From the NCBI GenBank assembly GCA_947178145.1, contig CAMWXE010000033.1, positions 1 to 53,184 on the forward strand: a DNA stretch of 53,184 nt, given 5' to 3'. The translations under genes were made by a program, and so were the position numbers. This DNA comes from an uncultured Lachnospiraceae bacterium (lineage in GTDB: Bacteria > Bacillota > Clostridia > Lachnospirales > Lachnospiraceae). Below are positions 26,402 through 34,385 of the stretch, piece after piece (position 1 is the stretch's first letter; the number at the start of each line of letters is the position of its first letter). Below the pieces are notes generated by a model that was not told where the DNA came from, searched no databases, and was given only the letters and a program-made list of their open reading frames with translations.

Positions 26402-27400
26402 TCATTTCGTAACATATATATCCACTACTTTTTGTCTCACATCAATACAGAACTGATTTGTAAGCACAAATAAATCAGTATTTTCAATAACTTCATAAAA
26501 TTTTGGATTAATGTTGATAATGGTAATCTTTCTTGGTATCCTGTGGTAGCTTTCACAAATATTTTTTATCACGGTTTCAAAAACAGGCATATGAAACGGG
26601 TCGAAAAAATAAAACCAATTATATCTGTCAAGCTCTGTCGTAAGCGCAGCCGCATCGCCATGCAGGCACTCTGCCTGCTGTTCCTTTATCCCAAGCTTAC
26701 CCATATTGGAAATAAGCGATTCATATATCTCATTCACATACTCAATGCCCCCAACACGCCGGAAACCGTAATCAAGAAATGATACAAGCGCAGCGCCTTT
26801 TCCACATCCAAAATCAAATATGGCGTCTTCTTCGGTAGGAAGACAGTGACATTGATCCAAAATGGGAAAGATTTCTTTTTGCCCTGACATTCGATAGCTA
26901 TGTGCACCTGCATAGTTCCCTTTAAATTGTCTACTCTCTATCGCTGTAACGAAATTGCAGTCATAAAAGCATTCCAAGTATTCCATAAATTGAACGTCAT
27001 GTATTCCTGTTTTTTTCTGTTCAAAAATATCTTTCCCCATTTCATTATTAACTAATTTGTCTCCATAAATAAGTGAGGCAAAATCATATACCTCACCGTG
27101 TGAAGCGCATGTTTCTTTCGCCTTTTGGTTCCCTGGCAAGGCAAGCCACACAATAGCGTCCTTTACATCCTTATAATTAAACTGAAACAGACTATCCCTA
27201 AAAAGAGAAAAGTTATAGGGTATTGCTGATGACCAGTCTTCCGTAATAATGAAATCCATTTCTATGCCATGATAATACTTTGCATACCATTCCAAAAACT
27301 GTCCTGTTCTCCCATAGCCATACAAAATAACCCTGTGTCCAAATGCTTTTATCATTGTATTGTCCAGTTTTTCCCTAAACTCATCAAAAAGTTTTAACAT
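26402..27400 (-). CDS. Rossmann-like module fused to a SAM-dependent methyltransferase
   Basis: Residues about 18-118 are the module (GHRVILYGYGRTGQFLEWYA). The C-terminal half contains AIFDFGCGKGAALVSFLDYG, a clear SAM-binding motif I, and FYFFDPFHMPVFE, motif IV-like. It resembles the class I enzymes often seen next to glycan loci. The start at 27400 is preferred because GGAAAG precedes it; another ATG lies at 27418. A broken copy of its 5' end sits about 1.8 kb downstream. Confidence 0.82.
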   Translation of the reverse strand: MLKLFDEFREKLDNTMIKAFGHRVILYGYGRTGQFLEWYAKYYHGIEMDFIITEDWSSAIPYNFSLFRDSLFQFNYKDVKDAIVWLALPGNQKAKETCASHGEVYDFASLIYGDKLVNNEMGKDIFEQKKTGIHDVQFMEYLECFYDCNFVTAIESRQFKGNYAGAHSYRMSGQKEIFPILDQCHCLPTEEDAIFDFGCGKGAALVSFLDYGFRRVGGIEYVNEIYESLISNMGKLGIKEQQAECLHGDAAALTTELDRYNWFYFFDPFHMPVFETVIKNICESYHRIPRKITIININPKFYEVIENTDLFVLTNQFCIDVRQKVVDIYVTK

Positions 27401-27471
27401 GATTTTCTTCCTTTCCATCCAGAATATTAAAAAAATTCGAATAGTCTGTTACCATCCATTGCTTTTCATGA

Positions 27472-29475
27472 TTATCGCATTTCATTTAATACATATTTTT
27501 TTATAATATGTGCGGTTTTTTCCATAATGTCCTTTTGTGCAATGGAAATTCTTGCAACCACCTCACCTCTGTCTTCAAACAGTCTTATCAGCAAACCATT
27601 CTCCCACAATCGATCCTTAAGCTGCTTCATGTCTGCGCGCTCTATCCGTACGGCAGCAAAATTGCACTCTGACTGAAAAGCCCGGACATTCGGAAGGCGG
27701 TTCAGAGAATCAATAAACCATGTCTTTACCCTGTTTAGTTCCCTGTTCATTTCTTCGTAATATACCTTGTCATGCATTGCTTCCACAGCCATCTTCCGCG
27801 ATATGGAGCTTTCCCGGAACAAAGGTAAATCAAGTCCGAAAATATGTTTTACCTTTGAGTTGCAAAAGCCAAATCCGACACGCATATTGGCCAGACCATA
27901 ATACTTTGAAAATGTCCTTGAAATAATAATATTGGAATACGACTCCACCAGTCTTCTGACATCAATATCCTCTTCCGAAAAGCCCCAATATGCCTCGTCC
28001 AATAATATCAAGGATTCCGGATTTTCCTTTACAATCAACTCAATTGCTTTTCCATCAATTTTGCAGCCTGTAGGATTATGCGGACTTGTTATCACTATTA
28101 TTTTTGGATTGTACTTCTCAGCCTTCTTTAATATGTCCTCCACGTCAACGTAATAAGAATAATCATCTTTTAAAATATCATAGTAATATGCATCACAGAA
28201 TTTTTCCCTCGCCAGACTTGCGTAATAACTCCATCCGGGATTTGACGTCAAAATACAATTGGAGCGTTCCAGTGCAATTGAAAAGACCGATTTTATCAAC
28301 TCTGCTGAACCGTTGTGAATATAAATATCATCCTCCGGAATTGAAAAAAACGACGAAATCTCCTCTACGAGAAAGTCCTTGCTTGCCATATCATACTCAT
28401 ATAAATCTTGCAATTGAACACTTTTCAAGACATCAAGGCATTTTGGACTGGGACCAAACGTATTCTCATTTAAGTGAAGGCGACCCGTATGCTGATCTGT
28501 TATCATGGAATTATAACGTTCAATATCCCCATACTTTTCAAAGATGTCTGGAACCTTTATCTTAACCTTCGAGTTTTCCGCAAGAACGGTATCCCGAAAT
28601 TTTACAAAATTCGGATCAAATGCGATCACATCGCCAACAGTATCAAACTCTTGCACAACCTCATCCGAGTATTTTACCAGCAGAATTGGCAGCTCCTCAA
28701 TATGCTGAATATGAAAATCGTCCCATAACATCTTCTTCATTTCAGAAGATCCATATTCCAACTCCAAATATTTTAAAAACGTTTTGCTAAACGACTTGGA
28801 AAAAAATGCCTCCCCAATTGTATACCATGCATGACTTCCTCCCTTATGTATTTCTGCTATATAATCCCCATTCATGGCAGTCACACAATACTCTTCCGCA
28901 TATTCCTCCGTATACTTACAGGAATAATAAGAGTCGTAAACATACTCTTCAAATACGTTGACATTAAAGTAATTATCCGAGCAACAAATAAAGCTGTTCT
29001 TAATATAATCTTTCGCGGCATAAAGCGAAGAAATATTGTTATATCTGTAATAATCATCATTTTCAACGATTATCACTCCATACTTTTCCTCTAAAAATCG
29101 AAATTGCTCCTTCAAATAGCCGACAACTACTACAATTTCTGAAATTCCTGCCTCAATCAGTTGTTTAATCTGTCTCTCAATTAATTTCTCTCCTTTGACC
29201 TCATAAAGCCCTTTTGGCACAAAACGCGACAAAGGAAGACTTCTTAATCCAAAGCCTGCCGCCATAATAATTGCATTATCAACCTTATATTCATTCAGGT
29301 TTTTATACCCCAGTTCTGTAATCCGATTATTCAGCCAGCCTTTCTTTGTTAGCTCCTCCACTATCGTTTTTATCCGATATCCTTCATACCCCGTTTTAAC
29401 CGCAATGTCTTCCTTAACAATTTCTCCATTATTTTTATGAATTGCATATAAAACATTAAACTCCTCAACTTTCAT
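27472..29475 (-). CDS. wHTH - LicC-like nucleotidyltransferase - class I/II aminotransferase fusion
   Basis: Three parts. Residues 1-60 form a winged-helix-like segment (EEFNVLYAIHKNNGEIVKED). Residues about 65-310 are a sugar/choline-phosphate nucleotidyltransferase (AIIMAAGFGLRSLPLSRFVP with the G-x-G-x-R loop, then VVVVGYLKEQF and ICCSDNYF). Residues about 320-665 are a fold-type I PLP enzyme of the HisC/CobD type (LHLNENTFGPSP, ITSPHNPTGCK, LLDEAYWGF, ISRTFSKYYGLANMRVGF with the PLP Lys). The licD gene follows. Together they probably make and activate a small phospho-amine as CDP-ester: ethanolamine- or serinol-phosphate by analogy with Campylobacter Cj1436/Cj1437, or an aminophosphonate as in PntC. 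No PEP mutase gene is nearby, which argues against the phosphonate. Confidence 0.85.
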   Translation of the reverse strand: MKVEEFNVLYAIHKNNGEIVKEDIAVKTGYEGYRIKTIVEELTKKGWLNNRITELGYKNLNEYKVDNAIIMAAGFGLRSLPLSRFVPKGLYEVKGEKLIERQIKQLIEAGISEIVVVVGYLKEQFRFLEEKYGVIIVENDDYYRYNNISSLYAAKDYIKNSFICCSDNYFNVNVFEEYVYDSYYSCKYTEEYAEEYCVTAMNGDYIAEIHKGGSHAWYTIGEAFFSKSFSKTFLKYLELEYGSSEMKKMLWDDFHIQHIEELPILLVKYSDEVVQEFDTVGDVIAFDPNFVKFRDTVLAENSKVKIKVPDIFEKYGDIERYNSMITDQHTGRLHLNENTFGPSPKCLDVLKSVQLQDLYEYDMASKDFLVEEISSFFSIPEDDIYIHNGSAELIKSVFSIALERSNCILTSNPGWSYYASLAREKFCDAYYYDILKDDYSYYVDVEDILKKAEKYNPKIIVITSPHNPTGCKIDGKAIELIVKENPESLILLDEAYWGFSEEDIDVRRLVESYSNIIISRTFSKYYGLANMRVGFGFCNSKVKHIFGLDLPLFRESSISRKMAVEAMHDKVYYEEMNRELNRVKTWFIDSLNRLPNVRAFQSECNFAAVRIERADMKQLKDRLWENGLLIRLFEDRGEVVARISIAQKDIMEKTAHIIKKYVLNEMR

Positions 29476-29496
29476 CTCGTTTACTCCTGCTTATAT

Positions 29497-30321
29497 TTAT
29501 TTATCAAATGCGATATATGTCGCAGTATGTTTCGGTATTCGCTTTTCTTTTGGCGGCGGCGTCATATAATCTTTGCCAAACATGAACTTTAAAAAACCAT
29601 CATAATCAACCGGTGCCTTCACAAGCAGATTTTCAAATTCCAAATCACAATAATGATCCATCCATTCCCTTAAAAAGCCTCTGTCTTCCTCCGGCGCTCC
29701 CCATCCCAATGTCCTTATCAGCCTTGTATTCTTATTTCTGTATTTATCAGCAAGCCGCTCAAATTCATTAAATGCAGCTCTTGCAGGTAATAATCTTAGA
29801 ACTTTATAAATGCTTCTTTTTACCGGATTACCAGCATGGACTGCTCCCACCGGAGCATACAGAATTTTCCTTGCAATATAGCATCTAAAATTAAAAATAG
29901 CCTTAAACGGCTGCCGCTCTGGCATTCCGTCACACGGAAAGATATCTATGAAAATCCCTCTCTGCATGGTGAGCATTTCTTGATTTTTGCGGCAAAAATA
30001 AGTTCCTTTTTTCAAAATCCGCGCATATCCCCAACGGTATCCAGGATCTGTATTATATGTCTGTAAAAAATACTTTTCGGTATCAAGCTCCGTCTTACAG
30101 ATTTCACAGAACTTATCATAATCCTTTCTAAGCATTCTGATGTCAATATCATCATCCCACGGAATAAACCCTTTATGTCTGACTGCGCCGAGCAATGTGC
30201 CGCCGTCCAGTTCATAATGTATATCATTCTGTCTGCAAATCCTGTCTGCCTCTTTTAGCATGTCAAGCTCTGCCAGCTGAAGTTTTCGTATTGTTTGAGT
30301 TGTATACTTAAATTCATCCAT
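29497..30321 (-). CDS. licD: LicD family phosphotransferase
   Basis: Transfers a phospho-substituent such as phosphocholine or phosphoethanolamine from its CDP ester to a glycan. The signature [20 protein letters not shown] followed by DDDIDIRM is present near residues 40-65, with the Asp cluster that binds metal. About 274 residues, full length. It follows the LicC-like fusion gene by about 20 bases, forming the activation/transfer pair. No licA or licB homologue is in the window, so the group may not be choline. Confidence 0.9.
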   Translation of the reverse strand: MDEFKYTTQTIRKLQLAELDMLKEADRICRQNDIHYELDGGTLLGAVRHKGFIPWDDDIDIRMLRKDYDKFCEICKTELDTEKYFLQTYNTDPGYRWGYARILKKGTYFCRKNQEMLTMQRGIFIDIFPCDGMPERQPFKAIFNFRCYIARKILYAPVGAVHAGNPVKRSIYKVLRLLPARAAFNEFERLADKYRNKNTRLIRTLGWGAPEEDRGFLREWMDHYCDLEFENLLVKAPVDYDGFLKFMFGKDYMTPPPKEKRIPKHTATYIAFDK

Positions 30322-30370
30322 TTTCTTTTCCTTTTGCTGACTCTATTCCATTATCAAATATATTTCCTAA

Positions 30371-30419
30371 TTAAAAAATCTGATGCAAAATACGACAATT
30401 CCATACTTTACATCAGATT
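30371..30419 (-). terminator. probable terminator downstream of the ATPase gene
   Basis: On the minus strand a perfect nine-base stem (AATCTGATG with CATCAGATT) with a 25-base loop is followed by a run of six T. It lies 27 bases after the ATPase stop codon. The loop is long, so strength is uncertain. Part of the element is also one arm of the 24-base inverted repeat flanking the gene. Confidence 0.45.
30394..30417 (-). repeat. 24-base inverted repeat, arm 1, flanking the ATPase gene
   Basis: On the minus strand this reads TCTGATGTAAAGTATG then GAATTGTC. It pairs with the plus-strand copy at 32137-32160 with two mismatches. The two arms enclose the AAA ATPase gene and point inwards towards different orientations, like ends of an inserted cassette. 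Confidence 0.7.
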
Positions 30420-30445
30420 CCATTCGCTTTACTCTGTATTCTCTT

Positions 30446-32044
30446 TTAAACCACGGCTTCAATAATTGTTTTTCCCTCTACCTGCAGCTCTTTAACTCCA
30501 ATCTCTTTCTTTTTATTAAAGTTAAAGCTTATCAAATACCCTTTCTCCTGGTGAAAATAATCAAGATATTCCGCAAGCTGCCGCTCGCCGCGCTCATTAT
30601 ATTCATTCCCATGCCAAATTTTAAGTTCTATGATAAACTGTTCCCCAAGATAGTCCACAACCACATCCGTCCGCTTCGCATCCCGTGTTTGCGCCTCAAT
30701 ATAATAGTTTCCGATACCGTTTATAATCGGCTTTAAGTACAGCAGAAATAATTTGCGACCATAAGCTTCCACAAATTTTTCATCCTTTTCACTATATATG
30801 TCTGCGAAATACTCCACAAACTTTTTAAGCACATGTTCCATATTGAATCTTTGGTTTTGGATAAATTGATTTCTATTTCCCTGCCCATACAGGAATATCT
30901 CGCTTTTGACCGATTCCTCTGCGATAAACAGATTGAGCAGATACATTTCAAAAATACGGTTTGCTACAGTAACATAACCGTCCTGTTCTTTTAAGAAACC
31001 AAACATAACCCCCAAATTTATGGATTTTTCCGCAGGGCTAAATGATATACGCTTTCCTTGATACAGGATTTCCTCTATCATATTCCGCAAATCCTTATAG
31101 GTATCCAACTGCTTTATCATGCTGTCAAAAAGCGGCACATTGGTTTTCATCATTTGCTTTACCGCTTCCGCAATCCCCTCCCGCGTCCATACCAGCCGGG
31201 GCGATGCAAAAAACGCATTACGTGACAGCTTCTCATCCATCATTTTACAAACTGCCGAAACAAGATATGGGTATCCAGAAGTATATTGATAAATCTCCTT
31301 CGCAATCGCCACAGTATTCATTCCTGTTTGATGATCCGCTTCGTATTCATCCAGCATCACCGCGATCTGTTCTGCTGAAAGACTCATGTCAATATCAAAA
31401 TCCGCCGCAATATTCCACGGACTATTATACTGGCGTTCTTCATCAGGGCGAAGCTTAAGTTTCAAATTCTTAATATCATATACCCCTGCAAGAATAACCG
31501 AGTGAAAAATCTGACGTTTTTCCCTGTCCAAATAGTATCCCCTAAGCTGTGCAAGAAAGTCAATGAATACTTGATTATTGGATGCGCTGTCTACCTCATC
31601 AATCATTAGAACAATTGGATTTGGAGATATCCTACATATCGTACTCAGAGAAAAAAACATATTCCCTATGTTTTTTTCTTCTTGGTTCTTAAAACAATTT
31701 AAAGCCTTTAATGCTTCTGCTTGAATCAATTTCATTGATTCCTTTTCCAAAGTAATCAGTTCTTCAATTGATTTCATAAATGAAATCACAAACGTCTGTT
31801 CATCCAAAAAATTAGCTGTGCTCATCATTTGGAAATCCATGAAAAAAACAATGTAATCGTCCCTTAGATATTCCGCCAGCGCTTTGAGCGTTGTTGTTTT
31901 GCCATATTGCCTTCCTCTATTGATGAGAAAATAGCTTCCTTCCTCTACATAATCTTCCTTTATTCTTTTTAGCCGCTCATCAAGCTTTACCATATAATGC
32001 TTTTGCGGGTTACAGGAACCTGTTATATTAAACCTGCGTTTCAT
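30446..32044 (-). CDS. AAA-ATPase-like protein with C-terminal PD-(D/E)XK nuclease-like domain
   Basis: Resembles the AAA-ATPase_like/PDDEXK_9 family common in gut Firmicutes and Bacteroidetes and often seen as a mobile accessory gene. Seen: FLINRGRQYGKTTTLKALAE (Walker A), PIVLMIDEVDSASN (Walker B) and, near the C-terminus, KRTDVVVDYLGEQFIIELKIWHG written in two parts as KRTDVVVDYLG and FIIELKIW, the D...ExK pattern of restriction-like nucleases. The start at 32044 has GGAGGAG upstream; the open frame reaches 32059. It interrupts the licD to GDPD order and is flanked by inverted repeats. Function unknown; defence or genome-maintenance roles are possible. Confidence 0.85.
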   Translation of the reverse strand: MKRRFNITGSCNPQKHYMVKLDERLKRIKEDYVEEGSYFLINRGRQYGKTTTLKALAEYLRDDYIVFFMDFQMMSTANFLDEQTFVISFMKSIEELITLEKESMKLIQAEALKALNCFKNQEEKNIGNMFFSLSTICRISPNPIVLMIDEVDSASNNQVFIDFLAQLRGYYLDREKRQIFHSVILAGVYDIKNLKLKLRPDEERQYNSPWNIAADFDIDMSLSAEQIAVMLDEYEADHQTGMNTVAIAKEIYQYTSGYPYLVSAVCKMMDEKLSRNAFFASPRLVWTREGIAEAVKQMMKTNVPLFDSMIKQLDTYKDLRNMIEEILYQGKRISFSPAEKSINLGVMFGFLKEQDGYVTVANRIFEMYLLNLFIAEESVKSEIFLYGQGNRNQFIQNQRFNMEHVLKKFVEYFADIYSEKDEKFVEAYGRKLFLLYLKPIINGIGNYYIEAQTRDAKRTDVVVDYLGEQFIIELKIWHGNEYNERGERQLAEYLDYFHQEKGYLISFNFNKKKEIGVKELQVEGKTIIEAVV

Positions 32045-32136
32045 TCCATGCTCCTCCATTATGCCTCTATCGTCACAAGTTCATTTTATCATTGCAGCAA
32101 ACATATGTAAACAAAAGAAATTTTATTACAATCAAC

Positions 32137-32160
32137 TCTAATGTAAAGTATGAAATTGTC
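32137..32160 (+). repeat. 24-base inverted repeat, arm 2, flanking the ATPase gene
   Basis: Reads TCTAATGTAAAGTATG then AAATTGTC on the plus strand, 22 of 24 positions matching the minus-strand arm at 30394-30417. It lies upstream of the ATPase start, in the spacer before the GDPD gene. Confidence 0.7.
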
Positions 32161-32199
32161 AAGGTTCCTATTCATCTATATCCAAATATCAGATAAAAA

Positions 32200-32928
32200 C
32201 TAGTTTAGATAAGCTTCCGGCTCATTCAATATAATATCCGTTATCCCCTGCGCCTCAAGCTGCGTAAAATCAAGTCTGCCGCCTGTCGGCTTTTCCGGAT
32301 ACAGATGTCCGGACATCCATGCCCTTACCGTATATCCGGCAAGCTGTTCTACTGTGAGATCGATTCCTCTCCAAAACGGATGAAGTGCAACCGCCCCGCA
32401 TCCACCTTTGATTTTATACATACAGTCAGACGCTCTACTGTCAAGTACGCCAAGCTCTGTATTCGAATCAAGCATTTTAATTTTTTCCAGCGAATTTGCA
32501 TAAAAAGTGGAATATATAATTGCGTTCTGCAATCCCCGCTTATGCACCATTTCGATAATTTTTTCTTCCATGCCATCATACGGATAGACACTGTTTTTTA
32601 ATTCTATATTTAACTTTAGTCCTGATTTTAAGCGCATATCCAATAAGTCAAAAACTTCATCCATTGTAGGAATTGATTGTGTCGACCTGTCATCTGCATA
32701 AATATGCAGTTTTTTTATTTGAGACAATGTATAATCCCTTACAAACCCTATCCCTTCCGTGGTCCTGTCCACGCGTTCATCATGAATCACTACGAGTTCC
32801 CCATCCTTCGTAAGCTGAATATCAAGCTCGATTCCCGTAAGCCCTTGCACATTCATTGCCTTTTCAAATGCAAGCAGCGTGTTCTCTGGATTCATCTGAC
32901 TGCATCCTCTGTGTGCCCATATCTTCAT
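32200..32928 (-). CDS. glycerophosphodiester phosphodiesterase (GDPD family)
   Basis: Hydrolyses glycerophosphodiesters to glycerol-3-phosphate and an alcohol. Seen: IWAHRGCSQMNPENTLLAFE at the start, LTGIELDIQLTKDGELVVIH (catalytic Glu, Asp and His of the GDPD motif) and LNIELKNSV. No signal peptide, so cytoplasmic. About 242 residues, typical of bacterial UgpQ-type enzymes. Start chosen at the ATG preceded by AGGGGAA. Next to CDP-glycerol genes it may recycle or trim glycerophosphate polymer units. Confidence 0.88.
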   Translation of the reverse strand: MKIWAHRGCSQMNPENTLLAFEKAMNVQGLTGIELDIQLTKDGELVVIHDERVDRTTEGIGFVRDYTLSQIKKLHIYADDRSTQSIPTMDEVFDLLDMRLKSGLKLNIELKNSVYPYDGMEEKIIEMVHKRGLQNAIIYSTFYANSLEKIKMLDSNTELGVLDSRASDCMYKIKGGCGAVALHPFWRGIDLTVEQLAGYTVRAWMSGHLYPEKPTGGRLDFTQLEAQGITDIILNEPEAYLN

Positions 32929-32993
32929 ATATATTTCCCCTAGCCCTTCCAAAGTTTGCGAATTTGGGCGTCAGCACAAATTTGCCGATTTAC

Positions 32994-34328
32994 CTATCTT
33001 CCCTGCGACTTTAAAAATGCCTCCATAATCCCCGCCATTGTAACGCTGTCACCTCTTGTCAGTTTAAAATCTTTTTTCCTGTCACCGTTAATTCGGGATA
33101 ACAAATCGCTTATTTCATATCTGAGTCCATCCCCAAGAAAGCGTTCTGAAAACCGTTCCACGTCATCCGGATTTTCGCGGCGTACCTCAAAGTAATTTGT
33201 CTTCCACCACGGCGCTTCTGCTGTGATATATCCCTTTGTTCCCGAAATCAACAGTTTGCCCTCCGATTTTACGCCAAGTCCGCATTTTGCGGTGGCAAGT
33301 CCGTTTGGATAACGCAGATAAACTTTTGTATAAATATCAATTCCACAAGCGTCACAGACTGTTTCAAACTGAATACTTTCATAATCGTGACCATATATTT
33401 TTAATATAGGAAGCAAGCAGTAGCTTCCAAGCTCCGTGAAGCTTCCACCATACTTTAAGTCTTTCAGTTCCCTGTTGTTATCATCCTCTAATTTTGTGAA
33501 GCAAGCCTCCACGTCCTTAATGGTGCCGATTGTCCCCCCACATGCTATTCCAAGCAGTTTCGTAAAGCCCGGACAATATGCGGTCTTTATTCCTTCAAAT
33601 AATACAAGATTATTTTTTCTTGCAAGCTCAAACAATTCTTCCGACTGTTTTTTAAAAAGGCACATTGGCTTCTCGCAAAGAACATGCTTTCCATGCTCTA
33701 AAGCTTGTTTTATGTATTCATAATGTGTTTCATGCGGTGAGGCGATATATGCAATATCCAACGAATGGTAGAATTCCTCCAAGTCCTCATATGCATCAAT
33801 CCCCCATCTGTTTGCAAATAACTGCGCGCTTTTTATGTGTGGATTGTATACGCTCTGTGTATTCACTCCGCTTACAAGTGCAGCCTCTGTTACAAAACGG
33901 TTTGCAATACGCCCTGTACCGATAATGCCAATTCTCTGTATTGATGTTTTTTGGGCACGCAACATTGTGCTGGATATATTCTTTGTTCGGTCAAGGTATA
34001 TTACTTTACAGTATTCCTTTAAATAGTCAAACTTCCCTGTCCAGTCGGAACCTACCGTAAAAATATCAATATTGTATTTTTTGATGTCCCTGAATTTCTG
34101 TCCCTGTGATTCCTCCACAATAATCTCATCTGCAAACCCTGTTCTTTTAACATTTTCAATCCTTGTCATTAAGGAGTCCATCACATTAAGTTTTCCTCTC
34201 GCCTGGTCGTATTCCTCTGATGTTACGCCAACAATCAGATAATCGCCAAGCTGTTTTGCACGCTGCAGCAGCCGGTAGTGTCCCTCATGCAGCAGATCAA
34301 ATGTCCCATATGTTATTACCTTTACCAT
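32994..34328 (-). CDS. fusion of TagD-like glycerol-3-phosphate cytidylyltransferase and Gfo/Idh/MocA oxidoreductase
   Basis: Residues about 1-128 are a TagD-type cytidylyltransferase: VITYGTFDLLHEGHYRLLQR (HxGH active site), RIENVKRTGFADEII, FTVGSDWTGKF and the ISSTMLR end, making CDP-glycerol. Residues about 135-440 are a Gfo/Idh/MocA dehydrogenase: RIGIIGTGRIANRFVTEAAL (NAD-binding), IAYIASPHETHYEYIKQAL and LCEKPMCL (the family EKP motif). The oxidoreductase may interconvert a polyol phosphate or sugar before activation, which would make this a one-protein route to a CDP-alditol. The start is at 34328 after GGGAGA; an upstream GTG at 34340 is possible. Confidence 0.88.
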   Translation of the reverse strand: MVKVITYGTFDLLHEGHYRLLQRAKQLGDYLIVGVTSEEYDQARGKLNVMDSLMTRIENVKRTGFADEIIVEESQGQKFRDIKKYNIDIFTVGSDWTGKFDYLKEYCKVIYLDRTKNISSTMLRAQKTSIQRIGIIGTGRIANRFVTEAALVSGVNTQSVYNPHIKSAQLFANRWGIDAYEDLEEFYHSLDIAYIASPHETHYEYIKQALEHGKHVLCEKPMCLFKKQSEELFELARKNNLVLFEGIKTAYCPGFTKLLGIACGGTIGTIKDVEACFTKLEDDNNRELKDLKYGGSFTELGSYCLLPILKIYGHDYESIQFETVCDACGIDIYTKVYLRYPNGLATAKCGLGVKSEGKLLISGTKGYITAEAPWWKTNYFEVRRENPDDVERFSERFLGDGLRYEISDLLSRINGDRKKDFKLTRGDSVTMAGIMEAFLKSQGR

Positions 34329-34385
34329 CCTGTCTCCCACACCGTTCCCTGCACGGTTTCTTTATTTTATCTGCAAAGCTTGCCG

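Noticed and set aside
27472..29475. Phosphonate pathway
   Set aside because: A PntC-like reading is possible, but there is no PEP mutase or phosphonopyruvate decarboxylase in the window, so it is not claimed.
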